Of a DNA stretch of 64,000 nt, positions 31,602-40,428 are shown piece by piece. A program made the translations under genes and the position numbers. Source of the stretch: Crenalkalicoccus roseus. GTDB taxonomy: Bacteria; Pseudomonadota; Alphaproteobacteria; Acetobacterales; Acetobacteraceae. The notes under the pieces were generated by a model that saw only the letters and a list, made by a program, of their open reading frames with translations, did no database searches and was not told where the DNA came from. The stretch spans positions 17,595 through 81,594 of the forward strand of contig NZ_SJDM01000013.1 of assembly GCF_004761865.1 (NCBI RefSeq), written 5' to 3'. Numbering within the stretch: position 1 is the stretch's first letter; each line of letters begins with the position of its first letter.

Positions 31602-33416
31602 ATGGACCAGAAGCGCCTCATCGCGGCGATCGCCATCTCGATCGGCATCCTGCTGATCTTCGAAATCCTCTGGAACCAGCCGGCGCGGGAAGCGCAGCTG
31701 CGCCGCCAGCAGGAGATGGCGCAGGTCACCCCCCAGCCGGCGGCACCGGAGGTGCCGACGCCCGGGCCGATCTCCGGCCTGATCACGCCGCCCACCGGCG
31801 AGCGCTCGGCCGCGATCGGCGAGCCGCAGCGCGAGGCGCCGCGGCTGCGCATCGAGACGCCGCGCCTGTCCGGCACCCTGAACCTGCGCGGCGCCGCGAT
31901 CGACGACCTGATCCTGAAGGACTACCGTGAGACGGTGCGCCCTGACTCGCCGCAGGTGCGCCTGCTCGCGCCGCGCTACGCGCCGGCCGGCTACTTCGCG
32001 CAATGGGGATGGACCGCTGCCGACGGCCGCACCCCGGTGCCGGGTCTGGAGACGGAGTGGAGCGCGAGCGGCGGCCCGCTGGCACCGGGGCGGCCGGTCA
32101 CCCTATCCTGGGAGAACGGGCAGGGGCAGGAGTTCCGGATCATCCTCTCGGTGGACGACAACTTCATGTTCACCGCCGAGCAGCAGGTGATCAACCGCGG
32201 CCCCGAGCCGGTGCAGGTGCTGCCCTGGGCGCGGGTGCGGCGCGAGCATACGCCGCAGACCGCGGGCTTCTTCATCCTGCACGAGGGCTTCACCGGCGTG
32301 CTCGACGGCCGCCTGCGCGAGATGACCTACAGCGACGCGCGCAGCGAGGCGGAGAAGCGCCGCGGCCCGGCGCTGGAGCAGGAAACGGGTGCGGGCTGGC
32401 TCGGCATCACCGACAAGTACTGGCTGGCGGCGCTGACCGCCGTGGACCCCTCCCTGCGCCACCGCGCCGCCTACCGCCACGTGCCCGAGGGCGGGCGCGA
32501 CCGCTGGCAGGTGGACCTCGCCCCCGCCTCGGCGCAGCCGGTGCCGGCGGGCGGGCAGGCCGCGCTCTCGACCCGGCTCTTCGCCGGGGCGAAGGAGGTG
32601 CACCTGCTCGACAGCTACCGCGACCGGCTGGGCATTCCCGACTTCGACAAGGCGGTGGATTTCGGCTGGTTCTACTTCCTGACCAAGCCGTTCTTCTACG
32701 CGCTGCACTGGCTGGCCGAGATCTTCGGCAATTTCGGCGTCGCCATCCTGGTCTTCACCGTGGCGCTGAAGCTCGCCTTCTTCCCGCTGGCCAACAAGGC
32801 CTACAAGTCCATGAGCCGGATGAAGGTGCTGGCGCCGAAGATGCAGGAGATCAAGGAGCGCTACAAGGACGACCCGGCCAAGGCACAGGCGGAGATGATG
32901 GCGCTCTACCGCGCCGAGAAGATCAATCCGGCCTCCGGTTGCCTGCCGATCCTGATCCAGATCCCGGTCTTCTTCGCGCTCTACAAGGTGCTGTTCGTGA
33001 CGATCGAGATGCGCCACCAGCCCTTCTTCGGCTGGGTGCGCGACCTCTCGGCGCCCGACCCGACCAACCTGTTCAACCTGTTCGGGCTGCTGCCCTTCGA
33101 CCCGGCGGCGTGGAGCACCTTCCTCCACATGCCCGCCTGGGCGATCTTCATGGGCATCACGATGTGGCTGCAGTTCAAGCTGAACCCGACGCCACCGGAC
33201 CCGATCCAGGCCAAGATCTTCGCCTGGATGCCGCTGATCTTCACCTTCATGCTGGCGAGCTTCCCGGCCGGGCTGATCATCTACTGGACCTGGAACAACA
33301 TCCTCTCCATCGCGCAGCAGTGGTGGATCATGCGGCTGGAGCGGCAGCGCAATGCCAAGGCGGGGGTGCCCGAGGCGCCGCCTCCCGCCGCGGCGGCGAA
33401 GCCGAAGAAGGGGTGA
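31602..33416 (+). CDS. yidC: Membrane protein insertase YidC
   Basis: A 604-aa Oxa1/YidC insertase that places proteins in the inner membrane with or without Sec. N-terminal TM1 (RLIAAIAISIGILLIFEILW) is followed by the large periplasmic beta-domain (to about residue 350) and the conserved five-helix core. The core includes FGNFGVAILVFTVALKLAFF, the cytosolic coiled loop KEMKER-like MQEIKERYKDDPAKAQ, and NPASGCLPILIQIPVFFALY. The C-terminus is basic (AAAAKPKKG), as in ribosome-binding forms. The stop overlaps the engB GTG start. Confidence 0.97.
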   Translation: MDQKRLIAAIAISIGILLIFEILWNQPAREAQLRRQQEMAQVTPQPAAPEVPTPGPISGLITPPTGERSAAIGEPQREAPRLRIETPRLSGTLNLRGAAIDDLILKDYRETVRPDSPQVRLLAPRYAPAGYFAQWGWTAADGRTPVPGLETEWSASGGPLAPGRPVTLSWENGQGQEFRIILSVDDNFMFTAEQQVINRGPEPVQVLPWARVRREHTPQTAGFFILHEGFTGVLDGRLREMTYSDARSEAEKRRGPALEQETGAGWLGITDKYWLAALTAVDPSLRHRAAYRHVPEGGRDRWQVDLAPASAQPVPAGGQAALSTRLFAGAKEVHLLDSYRDRLGIPDFDKAVDFGWFYFLTKPFFYALHWLAEIFGNFGVAILVFTVALKLAFFPLANKAYKSMSRMKVLAPKMQEIKERYKDDPAKAQAEMMALYRAEKINPASGCLPILIQIPVFFALYKVLFVTIEMRHQPFFGWVRDLSAPDPTNLFNLFGLLPFDPAAWSTFLHMPAWAIFMGITMWLQFKLNPTPPDPIQAKIFAWMPLIFTFMLASFPAGLIIYWTWNNILSIAQQWWIMRLERQRNAKAGVPEAPPPAAAAKPKKG

Positions 33417-34105
33417 CGCGGCCGCCGCCGGCGCCGCTGCCCCCGGGCGGCCTCGCCGAGGCCGCCGACGCGGCGGAGCGGGCGGCGCTGCTGGAGGCCG
33501 GGCGGCTGCTCTTCGCCCGGCCCTGCCGCTTCTTCCACGCGGCGCAGCGCCTCGACCAGCTTCCCCCGCCCGGCCTGCCGGAGGTGGCGTTCTGCGGCCG
33601 CTCCAACGTGGGCAAGTCCTCCCTGGTCAATGCCCTGACCGGGCAGCGGGCGCTCGCCCGCGTCTCCCACACGCCGGGGCGGACGCGGCAGCTCAACTTC
33701 TTCGACCTCGGCGGGCGGCTCGTGCTCGTGGACATGCCGGGCTACGGCTACGCCCAGGCGCCGAAGAGCGTGAAGGCGGACTGGCAGGGGCTGATGTTCG
33801 ACTACCTGCGCGGCCGCCCGACGCTCCGGCGCGTGATGCTGCTGATGGACGCGCGGATCGAGACCAAGCCGGCCGACCGCACGGCGATGCAGCTGCTGAC
33901 CGACGCCGCCGTCCCCTTCCAGATCGTGCTGACCAAGGCGGACGGCGCCAAGCCCTTCTGGCTGCGGCAGCGGCGGGAGGAGGCGGAGCGCTTGGCGCGC
34001 GCCCACACCGCAGGCCACCCTCTGGTGCTGGTGAGCAGCGCCGAGACCGGGGAGGGCATCCCCGACATCCGCGCCGAGATCGCCGCCCTGGCCGCGCCCG
34101 CTTGA
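33413..34105 (+). CDS. engB: Ribosome biogenesis GTPase EngB (YihA/YsxC)
   Basis: A 230-aa GTPase needed for late 50S assembly. All nucleotide-binding motifs are present: G1 GRSNVGKSSLVN, G2 TPGRTRQLNFF, G3 VDMPGYGYAQAPK, G4 TKAD and G5 VSSAETGEG. It starts at GTG, overlapping the yidC stop (GTGA), and has a ~35-residue Pro/Ala-rich lead not typical of E. coli YihA. If the lead is not translated, an internal start would be needed, but none has a better ribosome site. Confidence 0.95.
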   Translation: MTRPPPAPLPPGGLAEAADAAERAALLEAGRLLFARPCRFFHAAQRLDQLPPPGLPEVAFCGRSNVGKSSLVNALTGQRALARVSHTPGRTRQLNFFDLGGRLVLVDMPGYGYAQAPKSVKADWQGLMFDYLRGRPTLRRVMLLMDARIETKPADRTAMQLLTDAAVPFQIVLTKADGAKPFWLRQRREEAERLARAHTAGHPLVLVSSAETGEGIPDIRAEIAALAAPA

Positions 34106-34163
34106 CCCCGACCCCCCCCGCTTCTAGAGGCCGGTCGCCTGCCCGCGCACCGGATCCCCGCCG

Positions 34164-35045
34164 ATGACCGACACGCCCGACCCGATGCAGATCCTCGCCG
34201 GCGCGCTGCCCTTCCTGAAGCGCTACGACGACCAGATCATCGTGGTGAAGTACGGCGGCCACGCCATGGGCGAGGAGGAGACGGCGCTGCGCTTCGGCCG
34301 CGACATCGCGCTGCTGGAACAGGTGGGGGTGAACCCCGTGGTGGTGCATGGCGGCGGGCCGCAGATCAACGCCATGCTCAAGCGGCTGAACGTGAAGTCG
34401 AGCTTCGTGCAGGGCCTGCGGGTGACGGATGCGGAGATGCTCGACGTGGTCGAGATGGTCCTCGCCGGCCCGGTCAACAAGCAGGTGGCGGAGGCGATCA
34501 CCCGCGCCGGCGCCATCGCCGTCGGCATCTCGGGCAAGGATGGCGGGCTGATCCGGGCCCGCAAGCTGACCCGGACGGTGCGCGACCCGGGCTCGAACAT
34601 CGAGCAGGTGCTCGACCTCGGCTTCGTCGGCGAGCCGGAGCAGGTGGACACGCGCCTGCTGCACCTGCTGATCGGCGCCGACATCGTGCCCGTGGTCGCC
34701 CCGGTGGGGGTGGGGGCGGACGGGCAGACCTACAACATCAACGCCGACACGGTGGCCGGCGCCATCGCCGGCGCGCTCGGCGCCGAGCGGCTGCTGATGC
34801 TGACCGACGTGCGCGGCGTGCTCGGCCCCGACGAGCGGCTGATCCCGGAGATGACGGTGGCCGAGGTGCGCGCCGGGATCGAGGCCGGCTGGATCTCGGG
34901 CGGCATGATCCCGAAGGTCGAGACCTGCATCTACGCCATCGAGCGCGGGGTGAAGGGCGCGGTGATCCTGGACGGGCGGGTGCCGCACGCGGTGCTGCGC
35001 GAGCTGTTCACCGACCGCGGCGCGGGCACGCTGATCAAGCCCTGA
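34164..35045 (+). CDS. argB: N-acetylglutamate kinase
   Basis: Second step of arginine synthesis: phosphorylates N-acetyl-L-glutamate. The 293-aa protein has [12 protein letters not shown] (phosphate loop), [14 protein letters not shown], substrate-site [32 protein letters not shown] and [10 protein letters not shown]. The N-terminal helix before residue 25 fits the arginine-sensitive hexameric form. It follows engB by 58 nt, a common alphaproteobacterial arrangement, and converges with the DUF2336 gene after 12 nt. Confidence 0.96.
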   Translation: MTDTPDPMQILAGALPFLKRYDDQIIVVKYGGHAMGEEETALRFGRDIALLEQVGVNPVVVHGGGPQINAMLKRLNVKSSFVQGLRVTDAEMLDVVEMVLAGPVNKQVAEAITRAGAIAVGISGKDGGLIRARKLTRTVRDPGSNIEQVLDLGFVGEPEQVDTRLLHLLIGADIVPVVAPVGVGADGQTYNINADTVAGAIAGALGAERLLMLTDVRGVLGPDERLIPEMTVAEVRAGIEAGWISGGMIPKVETCIYAIERGVKGAVILDGRVPHAVLRELFTDRGAGTLIKP

Positions 35046-35057
35046 GGGCCGCGGCCT

Positions 35058-36239
35058 TCAGCACGCGGCCTCGACCAGCAGTTCGAGCTGCCACTTCATC
35101 TCCTCGGGCGGATAGGGCCAGCCGCCATGCGGCGCCAGGCTCAGGCTCGGCTGCATGCCGGCCAGCACGGTCTGGGCGAGCAGGGCGCAGCGCGGCGTCA
35201 GCCCCGCCTTCCAGCACAGGCTGACCAGCGTCTTGCCACTGCGCAGGCGCACCGCCCGCTGCACCGCCGCGACCGGCACCGCCGCGCCCTCGCTGAGGAG
35301 GCGCACCATGGTGGCGCGGTCGCCCAGCCGGGCCGCCTCGGCGAAGCTCTCCGCCGGCGAGCGCGCGGCGGTGGGCGGGGGCGGGTTCGCCTGCTCGGCG
35401 AGCCGGGCCGCCACCCTCTGGCGGATCGAGGCGGTCACGGCCGGGTCGAGATCGGGCCGCGCGGCGAGCGCGCCGAGCAGGTGGTCGGCGACGATCATCA
35501 CCAGCGCCTGGGCCGCGCCCTTCGGCAGGCCGGGGCGCGCCACCAGCTTCTCCTGCCAGGCGACCTGCTGGCCGGCCCCGGCGATCAGCGCATCGAGCGT
35601 CGCCTCGCGGATCGCGGCCGAGGAATTGCCGAGCAGCGCCGTGATGGCGACCGGGTCCCCCGCCTCGGCGATCGCGTCCGAGACCGCCTCGCTCAGATCG
35701 GGTCGGCGCGCCACCGCCACCACCGTCTCCGGCACCGGCGGCCCCATCACCAGCGCGGTGAGGTCGGCCTCGGTCAGCAGGGGGGAGAAGCGGATCACCG
35801 GCTCCGCCACCTCCATCGAGGCGTCGCGCGCGAGCTTCAGGATGGTCTCCCGCGGCGCGTCCGGCATCGCCTTCAGCGCCTCGGCGATCGCCGCGCGCAC
35901 CGTCACCGCCGCGTCGCTGACGAGGCGGCAGAGCGTCTCCCACGCCATGCGCTGCAGCCGGTCCCGGTGCGTCTGGGAGAGCACCGGCGCAAGGGGGGCG
36001 AGCTTGCGCCCCAGCGCCTCCCGCACCGCCGTGTCCTCGTCTCCCGCCAGCAGCCGGTCGGCCTGCGGCGGCGTCGCCGTATTGGCCGCGACCGCGGCGC
36101 GCACCGCCCGGTCCGGGTCGCGCGCGAGGTAGTAGAGCAGCTCCGGCGCGGTCTCCGCCTCGCCGGCCAGGGCGGCACGCTCGGCCTGCGTGCCGCTGCG
36201 GGCGATCCGCTTCGCGTCGCGCTGGTTCTCCGCCGTCAT
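35058..36239 (-). CDS. DUF2336-family helical-repeat protein
   Basis: A 393-aa cytosolic protein composed of repeated helix pairs of HEAT-like character (LYYLARDPDRAVRAAVAANT, AAVTVRAAIAEALKAMP, and DAIAEAGDPVAITALLGNSS followed by AAIREATLDALI). It matches the DUF2336 family, mostly alphaproteobacterial and of unknown function. Its first codon overlaps the stop of a diguanylate cyclase gene (ATGA), so the two are translated together and may belong to one signalling pathway. That functional link rests on context only. Confidence 0.85.
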   Translation of the reverse strand: MTAENQRDAKRIARSGTQAERAALAGEAETAPELLYYLARDPDRAVRAAVAANTATPPQADRLLAGDEDTAVREALGRKLAPLAPVLSQTHRDRLQRMAWETLCRLVSDAAVTVRAAIAEALKAMPDAPRETILKLARDASMEVAEPVIRFSPLLTEADLTALVMGPPVPETVVAVARRPDLSEAVSDAIAEAGDPVAITALLGNSSAAIREATLDALIAGAGQQVAWQEKLVARPGLPKGAAQALVMIVADHLLGALAARPDLDPAVTASIRQRVAARLAEQANPPPPTAARSPAESFAEAARLGDRATMVRLLSEGAAVPVAAVQRAVRLRSGKTLVSLCWKAGLTPRCALLAQTVLAGMQPSLSLAPHGGWPYPPEEMKWQLELLVEAAC

Positions 36240-37600
36240 GCCCGGTCGGCCTCCCTGCCGCCGACGGGGGCGGCGAGGCGCCAGCCATTGCCCCCGTCGT
36301 GCTTGGCCGCGTACATCGCCACGTCGGCACGGGCGAGCAGCGCCTCCGGCGTTTCCGGCACCCCCGGCGGAACCACGGCGCAGCCGATGCTGACGCTGAG
36401 GCGCGCCGGCACCTCCTGCAGCCTGGCGATCTCCTGGCAGAGGGCGGCGGCGCGCGCGGTGCCCACCCCCTCCCCGGCCCCGTCGAGCCAGACGGCGAAC
36501 TCGTCCCCTCCGCAGCGCGCCGCGAGGTCGCAGGGGCGGAAGGAGCGGGCCAGCAGCCCGGCCAGGGCGACGAGGGCGGCATCCCCCGCATCGTGCCCGA
36601 GGCGGTCGTTGATCGGCTTGAGGTTGTCGAGGTCGAGGAACAGCAGCACGCCGCCCCGCCCGCCGCGGCGCGGGCCGCCCAGGCGGCGGCTCAGCTCCTC
36701 GAGGAAGCTGCGCCGGTTCAGCAGCCCCGTCAGCGGCTCGGTCCGCGCCTGGCGCTCGAGCTCGCGCAGCAGGACGTGGTTGCCGAGCACCACGGCGAGC
36801 AGGTCGGACAGCACGGAGAGCAGGTGGCGCTCGTCCTCGTCGAAGGGCGGCGCGCCGGGCTCGCGCCAGACCAGCAGCGCCTGGGTGTCCTTGGCGCCGA
36901 CCGGCTGGGCGACCAGGGCGAGCCGCTCGCCCTCCGGCCCCTCGGCGAAGATCGGCCGCGTGCCCTCGAGCCGCGGCAGGCAGGCCAGGAGGCCGCTCGG
37001 GTCCCCGTCCTCCCTGTGGGTGACGCGGATCTGGCCGTCCGCGTCATAGGCGATCACCGCCGCGCCGACGCAGCCGATCGCGGCCGGCAGCAGGCGCATC
37101 AGCGCCGGCAGCATGCGCGGGGCGAGCGCCGCCTCGCGCACCCGCCGCACCAGCGCCTGCACGGCGAGCGCCCGGCGCAGCGCGCTCGCCTGCGCCTCGA
37201 TCTCGCGCATCTCCGCCGTCACGTCCCGGGCGGTGCCGCGCAGCCCGGCGAAGCCGCCCTCCAGCGTGGCGAGCGGGGCGACGTTGAAGCTGAGGCAGGC
37301 GGCCTCCCCGTCGGCGCGGCGCAGCCAGGCGCGCAGGTCGCGCACCTCGTGGGTGAGGGCGAAGGGGTCGGGCTCGGGCTGCAGCAGCAGCCAGTTCGCC
37401 GGGTGGCCGAGCAGCGCCGAGGAGGGCCAGCCCAGCACGGCCTCCGGCATGGCGAAGGTGATCCTGCCCTCGGTATCGGTCTCGAAGGCGAAGTCGGCGG
37501 AGAGGGCGGCGAAGTCGCGCCAGCGCTGGCGCGATTCGAGCAGGGTTCCGTGCGCCGCCGGCGGCAGGCCGGCGCGGGGGGGCGGTGCCGTGGCCGTCAT
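36236..37600 (-). CDS. Diguanylate cyclase with PAS and GAF-like sensor regions
   Basis: Makes cyclic di-GMP from GTP. Regions in order: a PAS-like domain near the start (DFAFETDTEGRITFAMPEAV), a coiled linker (TAEMREIEAQASALRRALAV), a GAF-like domain and a C-terminal GGDEF domain. The active-site loop RCGGDEFAVWL is intact. An RxxD inhibitory site (RPCD) lies five residues before it, so product feedback is likely. No membrane segment is visible, so it should be a soluble sensor. I chose the ATG with GGAAGAG upstream. In-frame ATGs at 37630 and 37651 are alternatives. It is coupled to the DUF2336 gene. Confidence 0.88.
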   Translation of the reverse strand: MTATAPPPRAGLPPAAHGTLLESRQRWRDFAALSADFAFETDTEGRITFAMPEAVLGWPSSALLGHPANWLLLQPEPDPFALTHEVRDLRAWLRRADGEAACLSFNVAPLATLEGGFAGLRGTARDVTAEMREIEAQASALRRALAVQALVRRVREAALAPRMLPALMRLLPAAIGCVGAAVIAYDADGQIRVTHREDGDPSGLLACLPRLEGTRPIFAEGPEGERLALVAQPVGAKDTQALLVWREPGAPPFDEDERHLLSVLSDLLAVVLGNHVLLRELERQARTEPLTGLLNRRSFLEELSRRLGGPRRGGRGGVLLFLDLDNLKPINDRLGHDAGDAALVALAGLLARSFRPCDLAARCGGDEFAVWLDGAGEGVGTARAAALCQEIARLQEVPARLSVSIGCAVVPPGVPETPEALLARADVAMYAAKHDGGNGWRLAAPVGGREADRA

Positions 37601-37740
37601 GGGCTGCTCTTCCAAAGCGGGATGCGTCATGGCGAGCGGGGCGGGCTGCATGGACGCGACCTTGCGGGCGGCCCGATGAATGCGCCGTTAGCACGGGAAC
37701 CCGTTCGGTTCGGTTCCGGCACAGGCCGGGCCTGGGCGCG

Positions 37741-37769
37741 TTGACGCGGCGCCGGGGCCTCGGCATGGT
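37741..37769 (+). promoter_or_regulatory. Possible promoter upstream of dapD
   Basis: TTGACG (37741-37746) is followed after 17 nt by CATGGT (37764-37769), a weak -10. It sits ~33 nt before the dapD ATG in the spacer to the divergent diguanylate cyclase gene. Confidence 0.3.
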
Positions 37770-37801
37770 CCGCCCGCTCTGCACCCGGGGGATCGGCGGC
37801 A

Positions 37802-38638
37802 ATGGATGTCAGCACGCTCAGGACACGCATCGAGGCCCTGTGGGAGCGGCGCGACACGCTCTCCCCCTCGAGCGGCGGCGAGGACCGCGCCGCGGTGGAG
37901 GCGGCGCTGGAGGCGCTCGACGCCGGCCGCGCCCGCGTCGCCGAGCCGGACGGGCAGGGCGGCTGGCGGGTGAACCAGTGGTTGAAGCAGGCGGTGCTGC
38001 TCTCCTTCCGCCTGACCGAGTCCGTGCCCATGGACACGGCGGCGGGCGCCTACGACAAGGTGCCGCTGAAATTCGACGGCTGGGGGCCGGACCGGTTCAG
38101 GGAGGCCGGCTTCCGCGCGGTGCCGGGCGCGGTGGTGCGCCGCTCCGCCTACATCGCCCCGGGCGTGGTGCTGATGCCGAGCTTCGTCAACGTCGGCGCC
38201 TATGTGGACCGCAACACCATGGTGGACACCTGGGCCACCGTCGGCTCCTGCGCGCAGATCGGCAAGAACGTGCACCTCTCGGGCGGGGTCGGCATCGGGG
38301 GCGTGCTGGAGCCGCTGCAGGCGAACCCCGTCATCATCGAGGATGACTGCTTCATCGGCGCCCGCTCCGAGGTCGCGGAGGGCGTGGTGGTGGAGCGCGG
38401 CGCGGTGCTCTCCATGGGCGTGTTCATCGGCGCCTCGACGAAGATCGTCAACCGCGCGACGGGCGAGGTGCATGTCGGCCGCGTGCCGGCCTATTCGGTG
38501 GTGGTGCCGGGCTCGCTGCCCGGCAGGCCGCTGCCCGACGGCTCGCCCAGCCCCTCGCTCTACTGCGCCGTCATCGTCAAGACGGTGGATGCGCAGACCC
38601 GCGCCAAGACCTCCATCAACGAGCTGCTGCGGGACTGA
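37802..38638 (+). CDS. dapD: 2,3,4,5-tetrahydropyridine-2,6-dicarboxylate N-succinyltransferase
   Basis: Succinylates tetrahydrodipicolinate in the lysine/diaminopimelate pathway. The 278-aa protein has a helical N-terminal domain and a left-handed beta-helix of hexapeptide repeats ([20 protein letters not shown], then [20 protein letters not shown]), followed by the family block [20 protein letters not shown]. The C-terminal strand [20 protein letters not shown] is typical. It is followed after 8 nt by dapE, which removes the succinyl group two steps later. Confidence 0.97.
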   Translation: MDVSTLRTRIEALWERRDTLSPSSGGEDRAAVEAALEALDAGRARVAEPDGQGGWRVNQWLKQAVLLSFRLTESVPMDTAAGAYDKVPLKFDGWGPDRFREAGFRAVPGAVVRRSAYIAPGVVLMPSFVNVGAYVDRNTMVDTWATVGSCAQIGKNVHLSGGVGIGGVLEPLQANPVIIEDDCFIGARSEVAEGVVVERGAVLSMGVFIGASTKIVNRATGEVHVGRVPAYSVVVPGSLPGRPLPDGSPSPSLYCAVIVKTVDAQTRAKTSINELLRD

Positions 38639-38646
38639 GCGGAGCC

Positions 38647-39783
38647 GTGCCGCCCCTCCCGGCCGATCCGCTGCCGCTGGCGCAGGCGCTGATCCGCTGC
38701 CGCAGCGTCACCCCGGCCGATGACGGCGCGCTCGCGGTGCTGGAGCGGGCGCTGGCCCCGCTCGGCTTCGCCTGCCACCGCCTGCGCTTCGGCGAGGTGG
38801 AGAACCTGTTCGCCCGCCGCGGCGGGGCGGGGCCGCATTTCTGCTACGCCGGCCACACCGACGTGGTGCCGCCCGGGCCGCGCGAGGCCTGGACGCGCGA
38901 CCCCTTCGGCGCCGAGGTGGCGGAGGGCGTGCTCTACGGCCGCGGCGCCTGCGACATGAAGGGCGGCATCGCCGCCTTCGTCGCCGGCCTCTCCAACTTT
39001 CTCGCCGCCAGGCCGGACCACCGCGGCAGCATCAGCCTGCTCATCACCGGCGACGAGGAGGGGCCGGCGAGGGACGGCACCGCGCGCGTGCTGGAGTGGA
39101 TGGCGGCGCATGGCCACCTCCCGGACATGGCCCTGGTCGGCGAGCCGACCTCGCGCGCCCGCCCCGGCGACGTCATCAAGGTCGGGCGGCGCGGCAGCCT
39201 CACCGCCTGGATCGCGCTGCGCGGCATCCAGGGCCATTCCGCCTATCCGCAGCGCGCCGACAACCCGATCCACCGCCTGGTGCGGGTGCTGCACCGGCTG
39301 ACCGCGGAGCCGCTCGATTCCGGCACCGAGTTCTTCGAGCCCTCGACCCTGCAGGTGACCGGCTTCGACGTCGGCAACGCCGCGAGCAACGTCATCCCCG
39401 GCGAGGCACGGGCGATGCTGAACATCCGCTTCAACGACCGGCACACGGCCGAAGGCCTGGCCGCGATGCTGCACGCCGCGCTGCGCGCCGAGGGGGCGCG
39501 CTACGAGATGCGCGTGGAATGCTCCGGCGAGAGCTTCCTCACCCCGCCCGGCCCCTTCGTCGCGGCGCTGCGCCGCGCCGTGGCGGCGGAAACCGGGCAG
39601 GAGCCCGTGCTCGACACCGGCGGCGGCACCTCGGATGCGCGCTTCATCGCCCGCCACTGCCCGGTGGCGGAGCTGGGCGGCGTCGGCGCCACCATGCATC
39701 AGGCCGACGAGTGCGTGCCGGTGACGGAACTGCGCGCGCTCGCCGGGCTTTACCGGAGGGTGCTGGAGGAGGTTCTCGCCTGA
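38647..39783 (+). CDS. dapE: Succinyl-diaminopimelate desuccinylase
   Basis: A 378-aa M20 metallopeptidase-fold enzyme releasing LL-diaminopimelate. Zinc-site motifs are YAGHTDVVPPG, YGRGACDMKGG and the GDEEGPARDGT block with the catalytic Glu. The dimerisation domain (GSLTAWIALRGIQGHSAYPQ) and the C-terminal GGTSDARFIARH also fit. It starts at GTG, with GGAG 2-5 nt closer than ideal, so the start codon is moderately certain. Its last codons carry an AGGAGGT sequence that appears to serve the next gene, whose start overlaps the dapE stop. Confidence 0.95.
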   Translation: MPPLPADPLPLAQALIRCRSVTPADDGALAVLERALAPLGFACHRLRFGEVENLFARRGGAGPHFCYAGHTDVVPPGPREAWTRDPFGAEVAEGVLYGRGACDMKGGIAAFVAGLSNFLAARPDHRGSISLLITGDEEGPARDGTARVLEWMAAHGHLPDMALVGEPTSRARPGDVIKVGRRGSLTAWIALRGIQGHSAYPQRADNPIHRLVRVLHRLTAEPLDSGTEFFEPSTLQVTGFDVGNAASNVIPGEARAMLNIRFNDRHTAEGLAAMLHAALRAEGARYEMRVECSGESFLTPPGPFVAALRRAVAAETGQEPVLDTGGGTSDARFIARHCPVAELGGVGATMHQADECVPVTELRALAGLYRRVLEEVLA

Positions 39784-40379
39784 GCGGCTCGGCTCCCCCG
39801 CCCCTCGGGCCCGGCCAAGCCGCGGTGGCGCGCGGACTGCAGGGCGCGTTCCGCCTGGCGCGCGGCGACGCCGATGGCCTCGCGCTGATCGAGGCCAGCC
39901 CGGAGGGGGCGCTGCGCAGCTTCTGGGCGGCGGTGCTGTGCCTGCCGGGCTTCATGGCGCTGCGCCTGATCGCGTGGTCGGCCGCCGCGGGTCCGGACGG
40001 GGGCGTGGCGCGGGCGCTCACCGCGGAGCTGATCGGCTATGTCTGCGCCTGGACCGGCTTCGCCCTCGCCTCGCTGCTGGTCGCCGAGGCGATGGGGCGG
40101 CAGGCGCGCTGGCCGCACTTCATCGCCGCCTGGAACTACACCAACGTCGTCCAGTACCTGGTGCTGCTGCTGATGACCGTGCCGGTGGCGCTCGGCGCCA
40201 CCGGGGCGGTGCCGAACGCGCTGGCGCTCGCCGGCCTCGGCTACGCGCTGTGGCTGGAATGGTTCGTGGCGCGGCTCGCGCTCGGCGTCGGCGGCGGCCG
40301 CGCCGCGGGGGTGGTGGTGCTGGACCTGATGCTCGGCCTGTTCATCGGCGGGCTGGTGGCGCGCATGGGCGGGCTGTGA
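39780..40379 (+). CDS. Integral membrane protein of unknown function, probable CTG start
   Basis: About 199 aa with a short Pro-rich start, then four to five hydrophobic segments (around SFWAAVLCLPGFMALRLIAW, ELIGYVCAWTGFALASLLVA, VVQYLVLLLMTVPVALGATG, ALGVGGGRAAGVVVLDLMLG). No family recognised. No ATG, GTG or TTG lies near the expected start except a GTG 15 codons in (39825) with no ribosome site. A CTG overlapping the dapE stop (CTGA) is preceded by a perfect AGGAGGT at 6-nt spacing, matching the ATGA/GTGA couplings elsewhere here. I therefore prefer CTG. It is presumably cotranscribed with dapDE. Confidence 0.75.
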   Translation: MSGSAPPPLGPGQAAVARGLQGAFRLARGDADGLALIEASPEGALRSFWAAVLCLPGFMALRLIAWSAAAGPDGGVARALTAELIGYVCAWTGFALASLLVAEAMGRQARWPHFIAAWNYTNVVQYLVLLLMTVPVALGATGAVPNALALAGLGYALWLEWFVARLALGVGGGRAAGVVVLDLMLGLFIGGLVARMGGL

Positions 40380-40428
40380 GCGCCCATGCGCCGGCGGCGC
40401 GGGTCTCCGCGCCCGGTGGCCCCCGGCG

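Noticed and set aside
39825..40379. GTG start for the membrane protein after dapE
   Set aside because: No Shine-Dalgarno precedes it, whereas the upstream CTG has a perfect one at ideal spacing. Retained only as an alternative.
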